DNA from: G020353115 sp964389685
GTDB lineage: Bacteria; Bacteroidota; Bacteroidia; Bacteroidales; VadinHA17
Reading direction: 5' to 3'
DNA length: 64,000 bases
NCBI GenBank assembly: GCA_964389685.1
Contig: CAYMFM010000004.1
Location: forward strand, 62,001-126,000
The notes under the pieces were generated by a model. The model was not told where the DNA came from. It made no database searches and was given only the letters and a program-made list of their open reading frames with translations. The position numbers were made by a program, and so were the translations under genes. Shown one piece after another: positions 34,151 to 44,067 of this stretch. How positions within the stretch are numbered: position 1 is the first letter of the stretch; the number at the start of each line of letters is the position of its first letter.

Positions 34151-35014
34151 ATGAAAACAAAATACCTCTTTATCCTGATGCTCATTGGTGTATTAGCAGG
34201 ATTCATTTCCTGTGAAGAGAATGCCATTGAAGCGGATCCGGAAGGATCATTGTCCATTGGAATTATAGTCGACCAGGATAATCCTGCAATGAAATCGGCT
34301 GATGTTGACACTGCTGTCACCAACCTGTTTATTGCAGTCATTTCCATTATAAACGAAGAGGGTGAAATGGTTTTGCAGGATGAGAAGATCGAATTGTACC
34401 GGTTCAATGACCAGTTTGTCAGTGAAGAGATCCGGCTTTTAGCCGGGCATTATGACCTGGTGCGTTTTCTGGTAATCAGTCCGGAGGGCAATGTGCTGTT
34501 TGCTGCACCCATGGAAGGATCTCCACTGGCGTATCTTGTGTATGATCCTCTTCCAGTCCATTTAAGGATCTGGAAGGAGGAGAGAACCTTTGTTAGTCCT
34601 GAAGTTCTCCCCACCTGGGAGCATTCACCGGAGGATTTCGGGTACCTTAGCTTTGGCGTTTCTGTCGTCCGTCCGCTGGTGTTCTTTGCTGCAGCCTATA
34701 TGTGTTACGAAAATTCAACAATCGTCGCTCCTTCCCTCATTACTTCAGCTGAGATGCTGGTTATGGCTGATTCAACCTGGAGGCATGGATATAAGCTCGA
34801 ACCCAAAATTAACCGGATCATTATACGGGATGGCTTTCCTTACTATTACATTAAGGTGAAGAAAGAGGGATTCCTTCCGTTTGAAGGAAGATTCCTCCGG
34901 GATGAGCTGAAGAAACATACACAGACAAATCCGTTGATGTTCCCCCTGGTATATGAATTAACTGACAGTACTGTTACACCAGGAGATACCATTTGGTCGG
35001 GGAACGGCAAATAG
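34151..35014 (+). CDS. Lipoprotein of unknown function
   Basis: This 287-residue protein has a signal peptide and lipobox (LAGFISCEEN, Cys21). The mature part is beta-rich, with GSLSIGIIVDQDN at its start and LLAGHYDLVRFLVISPEGNVL, a pattern reminiscent of DUF4382-like or fimbrial anchor lipoproteins. The resemblance is too weak to name a family. It lies 58 nt before another lipoprotein gene on the same strand, so they may be cotranscribed. No catalytic motif is visible. Confidence 0.65.
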   Translation: MKTKYLFILMLIGVLAGFISCEENAIEADPEGSLSIGIIVDQDNPAMKSADVDTAVTNLFIAVISIINEEGEMVLQDEKIELYRFNDQFVSEEIRLLAGHYDLVRFLVISPEGNVLFAAPMEGSPLAYLVYDPLPVHLRIWKEERTFVSPEVLPTWEHSPEDFGYLSFGVSVVRPLVFFAAAYMCYENSTIVAPSLITSAEMLVMADSTWRHGYKLEPKINRIIIRDGFPYYYIKVKKEGFLPFEGRFLRDELKKHTQTNPLMFPLVYELTDSTVTPGDTIWSGNGK

Positions 35015-35072
35015 GGATAAAGGACATATTAGTGTCCCTCTTTTCTTAATTGATCATCATAATACTATAGTC

Positions 35073-35564
35073 ATGAATAAAAAGACTATAATTCAACGCT
35101 ATTGTCAGTTGGTTTTAATGGTTTTCCTTGTAGTAAGTTGTGAAAAAAATGAAAGCATAGATGATTTGACGGAACAAGCTATATTCTATGAATCAAATTA
35201 CTTCGGGACATGCTTTTCTGGTGTTTATGATAAAGGATATCAAGAAATCATTATAACCGATAATGAATCTTATAAAAAATTTGGAGATTCAATCAGGATA
35301 CATCCCTATAATTTAGATTGTGATACCGCTGTTCTGCCATACATAGATTTCAATAAATACATATTGATAGGAAAATTTACGGATGGTGGTGGGTGTGAGG
35401 CAAAATATAAAAGACAAATTATTGACGATAAAAAGAATAAAAAGATTATTTACAATATACGTGTTGAATATTTTGGCACCTGTTATATGTATATTGTCAA
35501 TATGAATTGGGCTCGTATTCCCAGGATACCCAACGACTATACTATTGAATTTCAAGTGAAATAA
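35073..35564 (+). CDS. Small lipoprotein of unknown function
   Basis: This 163-residue protein has a lipobox (LVVSCEKN, Cys23). The mature part contains four cysteines in FGTCFSG, LDCDTAV, GGGCEAKY and FGTCYMYI, which could form two disulfides in the periplasm. The fold and role are not recognised. It follows the previous lipoprotein and is convergent with the GH2 gene. Codon composition is somewhat more AT-rich than the neighbouring GH2 gene. Confidence 0.6.
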   Translation: MNKKTIIQRYCQLVLMVFLVVSCEKNESIDDLTEQAIFYESNYFGTCFSGVYDKGYQEIIITDNESYKKFGDSIRIHPYNLDCDTAVLPYIDFNKYILIGKFTDGGGCEAKYKRQIIDDKKNKKIIYNIRVEYFGTCYMYIVNMNWARIPRIPNDYTIEFQVK

Positions 35565-35654
35565 GTAAGATAAACCGAATAAAACTGGCCTTAACAGACG
35601 GCTCAAATGCAATCTGCCGGCTTTCGGATGGCATTTAGCAGTGAATGACTCTTT

Positions 35655-38600
35655 CTATAAAGCAGAACTGATTTTACACTTTTCCCACAGTTCCTCACCG
35701 GGCTGGAGTGGGATCAGCCAGAATTCGTAACTGTATTCCTTATCTTCGAGGCGATACTGCTCATGGGGTTTGGCTCCCCATGCGTTGTCACCACCCACAC
35801 CCCGTTGTTTGTAATCCAGGTTAACCGAAATAAAATCCCGCTCTACCAGTTCGTATTCATGCATTGATCCGCGGGATCCCTGTGTGAGGTCTTCGTTTGT
35901 ATAGGGGAGGGCAGAGGCGCTCAGGAGCGGACTGCCGACTGCAAGAAGACCTGCACCTTCCCTGTTTCTGAAACTGATCCACCGGATATCAGTACGGTTT
36001 CCGTTTTCCTGAGGGCTGATGTAGGGATAATACATCTCCTGAGGAGTGGTGGTATAGTGTCCCACAAACGAAGAGGTGTACCTGTCCTGGTAGTTCTCAT
36101 GCGGTCCCCGACCGAAATATTCAATCCCGGAAAATTCTTCCGGAAGAAACATGTTCATACCGAATCTAGGTATTTCATTGAGGGTTGAATCTGCATAGGA
36201 AAAGCTGTTTTTGATCTTAACTGCACCACTACCCAGGATGGTATACTCGATAACGTGTGTTCCACCCACATCCGGAATATCATAACGAACGGTTATGATA
36301 TGCATATTACCAGTCTCTTCCCTGACGGAAAGATCCCTGAATACCCTGTTTTTAGAAGCATTCCGCCAGGGAGCAAGCTGCACGTGCATCCGGTTGCCGA
36401 AATCGTTGTCTGTCGGGGGCCTCCAGTAATTGGGTGCTGGCCCTTTGACAAACATTTCCAGACCATTAAAGCGGTATGAAGCAATGTTACCGGTGAAGAT
36501 GTTGATTCTCATACTAAAATTCTCCCCACGTACAGAAATTTCATCACCTTCTGTAATAAATTCCAGGTCAGGGATTTTTGAGAGATCAAGTTCCGGAAGT
36601 TCGAAATGGAACGGGAGCTTAAACTGCTCTTTTGCTATTTCATATCCGGCAGGTATCAGCGGTTCTGCTTCCTTAAGCGTGACACTGAAGTTTGCGAAAT
36701 ATTCAACTCCGGGAACCGGTTCATCAACAGGGACCGGAATGATAAATTCTCCGGATTCGCCGGGTGCAATCTTTAGATCAGATATGATCCCGGTTGCGAT
36801 CCGCTTATTATTAGCAAGAATTTCCCATTGAAAGTCAAGGTTTTCGAGGGTAATGAAATGATAATTATTTTCAATGCTGATTTTCCCCTCTTTCAGATCA
36901 ACGGGCAGGATTTTGATATGCTGATACACTTTCTTAACCTCGTAAAGGCTGGGGTGTGCTGTACGGTCGGGATTAACCAGTCCATTTATGCAGAAGTCAT
37001 CGTCACTCGGAATATTTTCCGGTCCATAATCACCTCCGAATGCCCAGAACTCCTCTCCATGCTCATTTTTTTTCGCAAGTCCCTGGTCGACCCAATCCCA
37101 GATAAAACCACCCTGCAGTTGATCGTTTTTTTCGATAACATCCCAGTAATCCTGTAAATTCCCGACACTGTTTCCCATGGCATGGGCATATTCGCATAGG
37201 ATAAGGGGACGTTCCTGTTTCTCCTTTGCGTACTCTTCCATCCGTTCGATCCGGGCATACATGGGACAGTATATGTCGGTATTGGGTCCCAGTTCAGCCC
37301 GTTCGTAATGAACCGGTCTGGAACCGTCACGTTGATGGATCCACTGGTAGCAGGCAGAAAAATTGATGCCGTCTCCTGCTTCGTTTCCCATAGACCAGAT
37401 GATGACGGAAGGATGGTTTTTGTCCCTCTCCACCATGCGTCGTATGCGGTCAAGGTGCGCTTCTTTCCAGGCGGGATCTTTAGCAAGACTTCTTTCACCG
37501 TACCCCATTCCGTGAGATTCAATGTTGGCTTCATCAATCACGTAAATCCCATATTTGTCACACAGGTCGTACCACCTGGGATCATTCGGATAATGACAGG
37601 TCCTGACTGCATTGATGTTATTCTGCTTGAATAGCCTGATATCTTCCAGCATACCCTCTTCAGGGATGACATGTCCGGAGTACTGATCGTGTTCGTGGCG
37701 GTTTACCCCTTTCAACAGAATGGCTTTTCCATTGACCATCAACTGGCCATCCTTGATTTCCACTTTACGGAATCCCACCCGGCACCCGACCACCTCCACC
37801 AGATTTTTATCCTGGCCCTTTATGTGAAGGGCCATAATGTAAAGATTGGGCGTTTCAGCACTCCATTTTGTTGGATTTTCAATGGTGGTTTCAAAGACAA
37901 TCGTGGCATTGCCTTTCCTGAGTTTTATATCCTGTTCAGCTTTGTACAACAGGTTCTGCTCTTCGTCACCAAACATGATCTCCAGGTAATATCCATTGTA
38001 TTTCTTTTTCGGGGAATAACTGGTAATATCAGCAGTCACCTTCAGGATCCCGTTCCGGTAATGATCATCCAGTGTTGCAAGTGCAAAAAAATCGCGGACA
38101 TGCAAGTCGGGTGTGGAAAAGAGATAAACATCCCGTTCAATGCCGCTGATCCTCCAGAAATCCTGGCATTCCAGGTATGATCCGTCTGACCAGCGATACA
38201 CTTCCACTGCAAGATCATTCTCTCCATCCTTCAGATAGGGGGTTATGTTCCATTCGGCAGGAGTTTTTGATCCCTGGCTGTATCCGACTTTCTTGCCATT
38301 TACCCAGATATACATGGCGGATTTTACCGCACCGAAATGAATAAATACCTGGCGATCGTTCCAATCATCAGGGATAGTAAACTTCCGCTTATAGGATCCA
38401 ACCGGGTTCCAGTCGCTTGGTACATCCGGAGGTTTTGGATTTTTTGTCCATTCATAGGACTCGTCTTCATAGATCGGTATACCGTAACCCTGCAGTTCCC
38501 AGTTTGAAGGCACCGGAATATCCTTCCAACCAGAAACATCATACTCCGGTTTATAAAATTCTCCTGGCCGGTCAACGGGTTTCCGAACCCAGTTGAATTT

Positions 38601-38819
38601 CCATGTCCCGTTGAGTGATTTGTAGAAGGGAGAATCTTTGGGATTATTCCATTTTATTGCCAGGCAATCGGCATGTGGGATGAGTGTGGCATGGGGCTCC
38701 TCTTTGTTCTGATCAAACATGGCCGGGTTGACCAGATCAGCTGGAAAATCTTCCTGGGAGAATCCGGGAATTGTCATGGATAGTATCAGAATCGATTGGA
38801 TGACGAAGGTTGATTTCAT
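35655..38819 (-). CDS. GH2 beta-galactosidase (LacZ-type), exported
   Basis: This roughly 1054-residue enzyme has the full LacZ architecture: jelly-roll sugar-binding domain, Ig-like domain, TIM barrel, second Ig-like domain and C-terminal beta-sandwich (HENYQDRYTSSFVG, MHEYELVERDF). The acid/base is Glu480 in SMGNEAGDG and the nucleophile Glu543 in LCEYAHAMGNS. KGVNRHEHDQ is the conserved barrel entry. The start is placed at ATG 38819, because it gives a clean signal peptide (TFVIQSILILSMTIPGFSQ); the frame extends 24 codons further upstream. It is the last gene of the leftward operon starting with the sulfatase at 45570. Confidence 0.93.
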   Translation of the reverse strand: MKSTFVIQSILILSMTIPGFSQEDFPADLVNPAMFDQNKEEPHATLIPHADCLAIKWNNPKDSPFYKSLNGTWKFNWVRKPVDRPGEFYKPEYDVSGWKDIPVPSNWELQGYGIPIYEDESYEWTKNPKPPDVPSDWNPVGSYKRKFTIPDDWNDRQVFIHFGAVKSAMYIWVNGKKVGYSQGSKTPAEWNITPYLKDGENDLAVEVYRWSDGSYLECQDFWRISGIERDVYLFSTPDLHVRDFFALATLDDHYRNGILKVTADITSYSPKKKYNGYYLEIMFGDEEQNLLYKAEQDIKLRKGNATIVFETTIENPTKWSAETPNLYIMALHIKGQDKNLVEVVGCRVGFRKVEIKDGQLMVNGKAILLKGVNRHEHDQYSGHVIPEEGMLEDIRLFKQNNINAVRTCHYPNDPRWYDLCDKYGIYVIDEANIESHGMGYGERSLAKDPAWKEAHLDRIRRMVERDKNHPSVIIWSMGNEAGDGINFSACYQWIHQRDGSRPVHYERAELGPNTDIYCPMYARIERMEEYAKEKQERPLILCEYAHAMGNSVGNLQDYWDVIEKNDQLQGGFIWDWVDQGLAKKNEHGEEFWAFGGDYGPENIPSDDDFCINGLVNPDRTAHPSLYEVKKVYQHIKILPVDLKEGKISIENNYHFITLENLDFQWEILANNKRIATGIISDLKIAPGESGEFIIPVPVDEPVPGVEYFANFSVTLKEAEPLIPAGYEIAKEQFKLPFHFELPELDLSKIPDLEFITEGDEISVRGENFSMRINIFTGNIASYRFNGLEMFVKGPAPNYWRPPTDNDFGNRMHVQLAPWRNASKNRVFRDLSVREETGNMHIITVRYDIPDVGGTHVIEYTILGSGAVKIKNSFSYADSTLNEIPRFGMNMFLPEEFSGIEYFGRGPHENYQDRYTSSFVGHYTTTPQEMYYPYISPQENGNRTDIRWISFRNREGAGLLAVGSPLLSASALPYTNEDLTQGSRGSMHEYELVERDFISVNLDYKQRGVGGDNAWGAKPHEQYRLEDKEYSYEFWLIPLQPGEELWEKCKISSAL

Positions 38820-38886
38820 ATCGACAGACTGTTGGTTTTTTAGATAAACAGAGTAGAATGGACTAATATTAAGGATGTGGTTTTTA

Positions 38887-38909
38887 CTCACCGGGAGTCA
38901 CCCGGTGAG
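38887..38909. other. 9-bp stem-loop between creatininase and GH2 genes
   Basis: CTCACCGGG and CCCGGTGAG form a perfect 9-bp stem with a 5-nt loop directly after the creatininase stop. In the direction of transcription no T-run follows. It may be a partial attenuator or an mRNA-stability element separating the GH2 gene from the genes before it. Confidence 0.45.
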
Positions 38910-38918
38910 TGGTACATT

Positions 38919-39686
38919 TCACTCATAGAGATCATCCAGGTCTGCCTGAGCCAGTTCGATCAGAAAGCTTGCGATTTTCTGCGTGACATCATGAAGAAAC
39001 CGCTTCCCCTTTTCTGCAGTTGCCTGCTTTGGATTCCCCACTCCTGTATCTTCTGAAATTTTTGTCCATTCCCTGGGTGCCCAGACCCACCCCTCTTGAA
39101 TTCCTTTCAACCTGAATTTCTTTGCTTTCCCATCCCCTGCCTGGTCGAGGGGCAACATCAAATCCGGGTCGATAAACAGGATGTTACTGGTCTCCATTTC
39201 ACCACCATGATCCCCCGGTTCATCAAAGAATTCTGCGTTATCGAAGATCTTCCACCAGTCAAGGGTGCAGATGAACAGTTCGGGAAACCGGGGTTGCATT
39301 TCACGGATTATCTGCTTAAAATCATTTCCTCCGTGCCCGTTTACAATAAGCAGTTTATCCATTCCCTGAGTGATCAGGCTTTCAGCAATATCCTCAAGGA
39401 TAGCATGATGGGTTGAAGGATTCAGGTTTATGGTAAATGGTATATCGAGTTGACCGGTATTGACCCCAAAAGGAACACAGGGTAAAACGATTGTTTTTGA
39501 TCCCTGTTCCCAGGCAATTCGTGCAGCTTCAGTAGCGATATAGTCAGACTGGATAGTATCCATCCCATACGGCAAATGGTAATTGTGTGCTTCGGTTGCA
39601 CCCCATGGAAGTACTGCCACCCGGTACTGTTGCTCTTTTACAGTTTTCCAGTTTGTTTGGGCAAGGAGATAGGGTTTATTTGTCAT
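38919..39686 (-). CDS. Creatininase-family amidohydrolase
   Basis: This 255-residue dinuclear metal enzyme belongs to the creatininase/FAPy-deformylase fold. Metal and catalytic motifs are LPWGATEAHNYHLPYGMD (Glu, His, Asp ligands), NGHGGNDF and DHGGEMETS, all in the family positions. True creatinine hydrolysis is unlikely in this setting; relatives act on cyclic amides, formamides or aminosugar-like substrates. It sits between the DUF6067-like glycosidase and GH2 in one operon, which points to a role in sugar catabolism. No signal peptide is seen, so it is cytoplasmic. Confidence 0.87.
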   Translation of the reverse strand: MTNKPYLLAQTNWKTVKEQQYRVAVLPWGATEAHNYHLPYGMDTIQSDYIATEAARIAWEQGSKTIVLPCVPFGVNTGQLDIPFTINLNPSTHHAILEDIAESLITQGMDKLLIVNGHGGNDFKQIIREMQPRFPELFICTLDWWKIFDNAEFFDEPGDHGGEMETSNILFIDPDLMLPLDQAGDGKAKKFRLKGIQEGWVWAPREWTKISEDTGVGNPKQATAEKGKRFLHDVTQKIASFLIELAQADLDDLYE

Positions 39687-39726
39687 TGTCTAATTTTTGG
39701 GGTTTTAGTCATGCATTTCAGATTTC

Positions 39727-42700
39727 CTATTCTTCTTCATAAATCTTTAATATCCATCCTTTTCCTGGTTCCACTGGTATTAATCCGCTCGGTGAGAAGC
39801 TTTGGTATTCCTGAAAATCCTTAATATAGGGAGCCTCAACGTGTGCATTTTCCATGTTGATCCCCAGTTTTTGCCAATCGACTAAAAGGTGAATGTATTC
39901 GGTTGATTCTGCCCAGCTGCCGATAGCAACCAGGCATCCATCCTCCCTGACATAAGCGGTAGCAAGAACAGTTGGTTTGTCTGTATTTATGGGGCAATCG
40001 GGTGACCAATAACCGATCATTTCACTCTCCTCCATACCGAACTCATCCCATATCTTCCATAGGCTTCGGGGGTCCCCTGCCCAGGGTAAACGAGAGGTCA
40101 TTCCATACACCATACCACGATATTTATTCCCTCCATCCTGGAGCATTTCTCCCATCAATCCGAATGGAATGCCGGACATTTCAACCAACCAGAAATCAGG
40201 TGGTGAATCTTTGTCAAAATATTCGCCAAACCAGAGACGATCAATATACGGAAAATGTTCCATATAGAGGCAAGCGCTGTTAATGAATCCATCCCGAACA
40301 TTAAACTGGTTCGCTGAGTGAAGATCAATAAGTGCTCCATCCCTGTTCCGGTCCAGGGTTTTTCTAACCCTCTTCATGGTTGTCCGGTCAAAGGCTACAT
40401 CATCTATATATAATCCGTCTATTTCCATATTTCTGGCAAGCCAGTCAAGTCCTTCAATATAATAGTTGTGCCAGCGTGACATGCCGGAATTAATAATGGC
40501 TGCATCGTTAAGGTGGGGTACAAACCAGGCAGCAATATAATCATCCACAAGGTGTTCCTGTAACCAGGAATATCCATTTCCCGGGCCGGGTGAAAAGATC
40601 TCATGACCAAGACTCCGTATAGCGAACAGCTCAGGTGCATGGTTCGACAACTCCCTGATGGTGTTGTATATCTTTACCTTAAGCCCTTTCTGATGCGCTT
40701 CGGTAATGTATTCCTTCATTTCCTGTTGATGGAGAAACGGATAGTTGATATATGGATTTACTTCATTTGCATGATGCACATTTACCACCGTTGCCCCGGT
40801 GGCGAGAATGCTATCCACCGGGTTATACCTGTGGTAAAATCGTGTGCTCCATTGAAGTTTTGTGTCCAGGAGTTTGAATGGCGTAAGCAGAAGGGAGAAA
40901 TCAAAATGAAGTTCCTGGTTTTTCTCAAGTTTCCGGGGACCTGAGTAAGCGTTAACCAGTACGATGTTTTCTATATTCCTGCGTATCTCAATTCCTCCAT
41001 TCCCATCGTTGTACCAGGATTCTGGCATATTCAGGGGTTTCGAGAGGTAAAAGTTGGTATTCAGCGGACGGGCATAATTTTTGCCTCTGAGAGCGAACTG
41101 AAGACCTCCGTGTACATTTCCGATCCATGCTCCCTCCTGGTTTTTTTGTTGATCCCATTTCCAGGAATAATCACCTGACCGTCTTCCTCCTTTATGTCCA
41201 AGCCCCATAAAGTATGTGGCAAATTCCTCATTTATCGGTATTTCAAGTTGAATATTGCTGAGTTCAGTCTCTTCCATTGCCGTAAGCACTATATGGTAAC
41301 CAACATACCCGTCAAATTCCATTTTCCCGTTATACTCAATCTCCAGGCTTCCTGCACTGCTTTTTGTCTGCCAGCTGATCAGTCCGGGTTCCGATACCTG
41401 GAATGTCAGATCGGTTGACGATCCATTCATTTTTTTACCATACTTATCCATAATGATAAAAGTGAACGGGTGGCTTATAACTTCTTCACCTTTTTCCTGA
41501 ATGCGGGTAACGGCAGGATTGAAATAGGTAAGGTACTTCTCAGGCAAACCCAGTTCGTCCAGAATAATCGTTCTCCCAAGGCAGGAAAGGATATTCCCAT
41601 TCCTGACCAGCGGAGTAAACGGTTCAACAATGTCAGTATCTGACGCTATCTGAGAGTTCAGCCAGCGCAACCGTGAATGTTTCCATGGCTCACCATCTCC
41701 ACGATCTTCAAGTGTCCGGTTCTGAATATCCAATTCCAATTCGATTGTTTGTTCAGGCAGTTGATGTGGTTGGATCGTAACTTTCCCTCGGTATGTTCCG
41801 GGTGAAATAGTATCCGGTATATCGATCCCAAACCACAGAGCCTGGATTTTTCCTTCATCTACGGCTATTTTTTTTCTAAAGTATTCACCGTCCCAGTTAA
41901 TTCCTTCCTTATTGAAGCAGGTTATACTTTCTGCCGGTATCATTTCTTTACCGGATTTTTTTGATAAGCTGGTAAAGAGGATGTCTATATCTTCAATAGG
42001 GGATTTCACTGCATATAAGCCAATCTGGAAAGCGAAATATTCATTGATACAGGGTTCACCTTTGAAAATTTTCTGAATGCCGTTCTTAATCCAGCGATAG
42101 GGCAGGTCTCCGGTCATCCTGATAGGAAATTCCCTGCTTTCAGGAAACAGCAGGTAGTGTGAGTCGGGAAACATGGAGAGCAGCTCTTCCGTCTCTTCTT
42201 TGGTGGCTATTACTTCCATCGGGTAAAAACTGTTGAACTGATCAATGGATTGGAATTCCACAATCTCCGCCTCTGGTAATTGCATCCAGCTTTCCTCTGT
42301 GAGTTCAGCCACCTCAAGATGGTTCTGGCTTATCCATGAAGAATCAATACGGTAAACCGGTTTCGGGTAATCAACTTTCGGATAATTTCTGCCCGATATT
42401 TGATACGGGAGGTAGTAGAGGTAATAATAGCCGGGACCGGTAACCGGTTCAAAGACAATCTTTCCATATTCCCTCCTGATATCTACAGGCATCATGTTCA
42501 GAACCTGTTGACCTGTCTTTTCATTGACCAGGATCATTATTTTATCGCCGGGATATTGATCTCTCCTCCGCCATGGAATCTCTGCTTTTACAGCCTTCTC
42601 ATTACCCGTAACATGCAATACAACCCGATGATTACCAAGAGTATCTGGTTGCCACGATCCGGTTCTATAAGGTATTGTTTCCACCTTGGTTTTGGAAGGG

Positions 42701-42789
42701 GAACAGGCAGATCCGGCAATCAATCCCATGAGGATGATGAACCACCATTTTTTAGCATAAACAGTTAGCATGATATTTCTGTTGATCAT
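39727..42789 (-). CDS. DUF6067-like glycoside hydrolase-type lipoprotein
   Basis: This 1020-residue exported protein has a hydrophobic N-terminus and lipobox (IAGSACSP). After N-terminal beta domains with RLRWLNSQIASDTDI, it has a TIM-barrel-like second half with DGLYIDDVAFDRTT, LIDLHSANQF, LWFGEYFDKDSP and FGLMGEMLQDGG. This suits the DUF6067/glycosidase-like family (resembling GH123-type enzymes), though family choice rests on motif memory. Acidic residues in YIDDVAFD and WFGEYFD are candidate catalytic sites. It lies 40 nt from the creatininase gene and 60 nt from the URO-D gene, all on the same strand. Confidence 0.65.
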   Translation of the reverse strand: MINRNIMLTVYAKKWWFIILMGLIAGSACSPSKTKVETIPYRTGSWQPDTLGNHRVVLHVTGNEKAVKAEIPWRRRDQYPGDKIMILVNEKTGQQVLNMMPVDIRREYGKIVFEPVTGPGYYYLYYLPYQISGRNYPKVDYPKPVYRIDSSWISQNHLEVAELTEESWMQLPEAEIVEFQSIDQFNSFYPMEVIATKEETEELLSMFPDSHYLLFPESREFPIRMTGDLPYRWIKNGIQKIFKGEPCINEYFAFQIGLYAVKSPIEDIDILFTSLSKKSGKEMIPAESITCFNKEGINWDGEYFRKKIAVDEGKIQALWFGIDIPDTISPGTYRGKVTIQPHQLPEQTIELELDIQNRTLEDRGDGEPWKHSRLRWLNSQIASDTDIVEPFTPLVRNGNILSCLGRTIILDELGLPEKYLTYFNPAVTRIQEKGEEVISHPFTFIIMDKYGKKMNGSSTDLTFQVSEPGLISWQTKSSAGSLEIEYNGKMEFDGYVGYHIVLTAMEETELSNIQLEIPINEEFATYFMGLGHKGGRRSGDYSWKWDQQKNQEGAWIGNVHGGLQFALRGKNYARPLNTNFYLSKPLNMPESWYNDGNGGIEIRRNIENIVLVNAYSGPRKLEKNQELHFDFSLLLTPFKLLDTKLQWSTRFYHRYNPVDSILATGATVVNVHHANEVNPYINYPFLHQQEMKEYITEAHQKGLKVKIYNTIRELSNHAPELFAIRSLGHEIFSPGPGNGYSWLQEHLVDDYIAAWFVPHLNDAAIINSGMSRWHNYYIEGLDWLARNMEIDGLYIDDVAFDRTTMKRVRKTLDRNRDGALIDLHSANQFNVRDGFINSACLYMEHFPYIDRLWFGEYFDKDSPPDFWLVEMSGIPFGLMGEMLQDGGNKYRGMVYGMTSRLPWAGDPRSLWKIWDEFGMEESEMIGYWSPDCPINTDKPTVLATAYVREDGCLVAIGSWAESTEYIHLLVDWQKLGINMENAHVEAPYIKDFQEYQSFSPSGLIPVEPGKGWILKIYEEE

Positions 42790-42849
42790 GACAACCTGGA
42801 ATTTATTTTATGGTTCAGTTCAGGTAAATATAATCATTCACCAGGAAAT

Positions 42850-43950
42850 TCAGTGGTCTGATGTATACGTCTTGCCAATCGCCTCAACCATGGCAATGAA
42901 ATTTTCCATGGGGGTATCGAGTTGGACATGATGCGTTGGACCGATGATAAGTCCTCCCTGCTTTCCCAATGTGGCAACCCGGTTAAACACCTCCTTGCTG
43001 ACATCATCCGGTGATCCGAAAGGAAGTGTATGCTGTTCATCGATTCCTCCCCAGAAGCAGAGGTTATTACCAAACTTACGTTTCAACCTGGAGGGATCCA
43101 TTGCTCCGGGCTGTATTGGATTCAGCACATCCAGCCCGATCTCGATCAGGTCCGGAATGATGGGATAAAGGTACCCATCTGAATGATAGGCAACTTTCAG
43201 ATCCGGATTCATTGATTTCAACAATTGAATGAATTCCGCCATTCTATTTTTTAGAAATCTTCTCCACTGGTCAGGCGCAATGAGCATGGCGTGTTGTGCA
43301 CCAACATCATCACCCAGCCAGATCATATCCACTCCCATTTCAACCAGTTTTTTAGCCATGGTAAGATGGTACCCGAAAGGAAGATCAAGTAGCACATCTA
43401 CCAGATCAGGGCTTTTTAGCATATCCAGCATGATCTGTTCAAAACCTCTCAGCGCCCAGGCTTTTTCAAACATAGTAGTTACTGTTACACCGACAATCCA
43501 ATACTCGGATTTAAAGTCCCGGATGACCTGTTCTGTTTCGCGATACAATTCATTCCGGTTCGGATCGGGTGGCCTGTAGGTGCAGATATCCTCATCTCTT
43601 TTCAGCGGGTGATCGATCATTTCGGTGTATATTCCAGTTCCGAATTTTGTTGAATAGGGAATGGCTTTCCACCCGATGCCCCATTCATCGGTAAACTCTT
43701 CTCCCGGTTTGTATTTTTGAAAATAGGAATTATCCCATAAACCGGTTAATAACATGTCCTGCTCCAGTAACCGTTCCAGTTCAAAGGATTTGCTGCGTTT
43801 ACGCGATTCGTCAGGATTCAGGACCTCCTGCTTATAACCCTCCATTAGTCGGGTGGCAAATTCCGGAGTGAAGCTGATCTGCATGGGGCAGCGATCAGGG
43901 ACCTGGTGGTTTAGTGCCACTTCAACTCGTTCTCTGTGGGAAAGGTGCAC
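42850..43950 (-). CDS. Uroporphyrinogen decarboxylase-family protein, copy 2
   Basis: This 366-residue URO-D superfamily barrel opens LSHRERVEVALNHQVPDRCP, the typical start of this non-haem branch. MIWLGDDVGAQ, VAYHSDGYLYPIIPDL and LCFWGGIDEQHTLPFG carry the conserved active-site and zinc-ligand regions (His in HSDG). Its place between a sulfatase and a glycosidase suggests a substrate linked to that pathway, perhaps as a demethylase or methyltransferase, but none is established. It is the second such protein in the window and is only distantly similar to the one at 20119. Confidence 0.85.
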   Translation of the reverse strand: MHLSHRERVEVALNHQVPDRCPMQISFTPEFATRLMEGYKQEVLNPDESRKRSKSFELERLLEQDMLLTGLWDNSYFQKYKPGEEFTDEWGIGWKAIPYSTKFGTGIYTEMIDHPLKRDEDICTYRPPDPNRNELYRETEQVIRDFKSEYWIVGVTVTTMFEKAWALRGFEQIMLDMLKSPDLVDVLLDLPFGYHLTMAKKLVEMGVDMIWLGDDVGAQHAMLIAPDQWRRFLKNRMAEFIQLLKSMNPDLKVAYHSDGYLYPIIPDLIEIGLDVLNPIQPGAMDPSRLKRKFGNNLCFWGGIDEQHTLPFGSPDDVSKEVFNRVATLGKQGGLIIGPTHHVQLDTPMENFIAMVEAIGKTYTSDH

Positions 43951-43980
43951 GCAGTTGGATTAAAATATTTATGAATAGTG

Positions 43981-44065
43981 AATTGTTAATAGAAAAATGT
44001 TAAATGTTAATGGTAGGGATGAATGTTGATCCATTTAACCATTAACAAATAACCATTAACAAATA
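43981..44065. repeat. AT-rich hairpin and 14-bp tandem repeat
   Basis: ACCATTAACAAATA occurs twice in tandem (44038-44051 and 44052-44065). TGTTAATGGT near 44005-44014 is complementary to the ACCATTAACA in them, so either copy can form a hairpin. It lies between the sulfatase and URO-D genes and holds no gene. Confidence 0.6.
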
Positions 44066-44067
44066 AC

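Noticed and set aside
38887..38909. Rho-independent terminator
   Set aside because: The stem is strong but no T-run follows on the transcribed strand; the T-run lies on the wrong side.
38919..39686. True creatininase
   Set aside because: Metal motifs match the family, but the sugar-catabolism operon makes creatinine an unlikely substrate.
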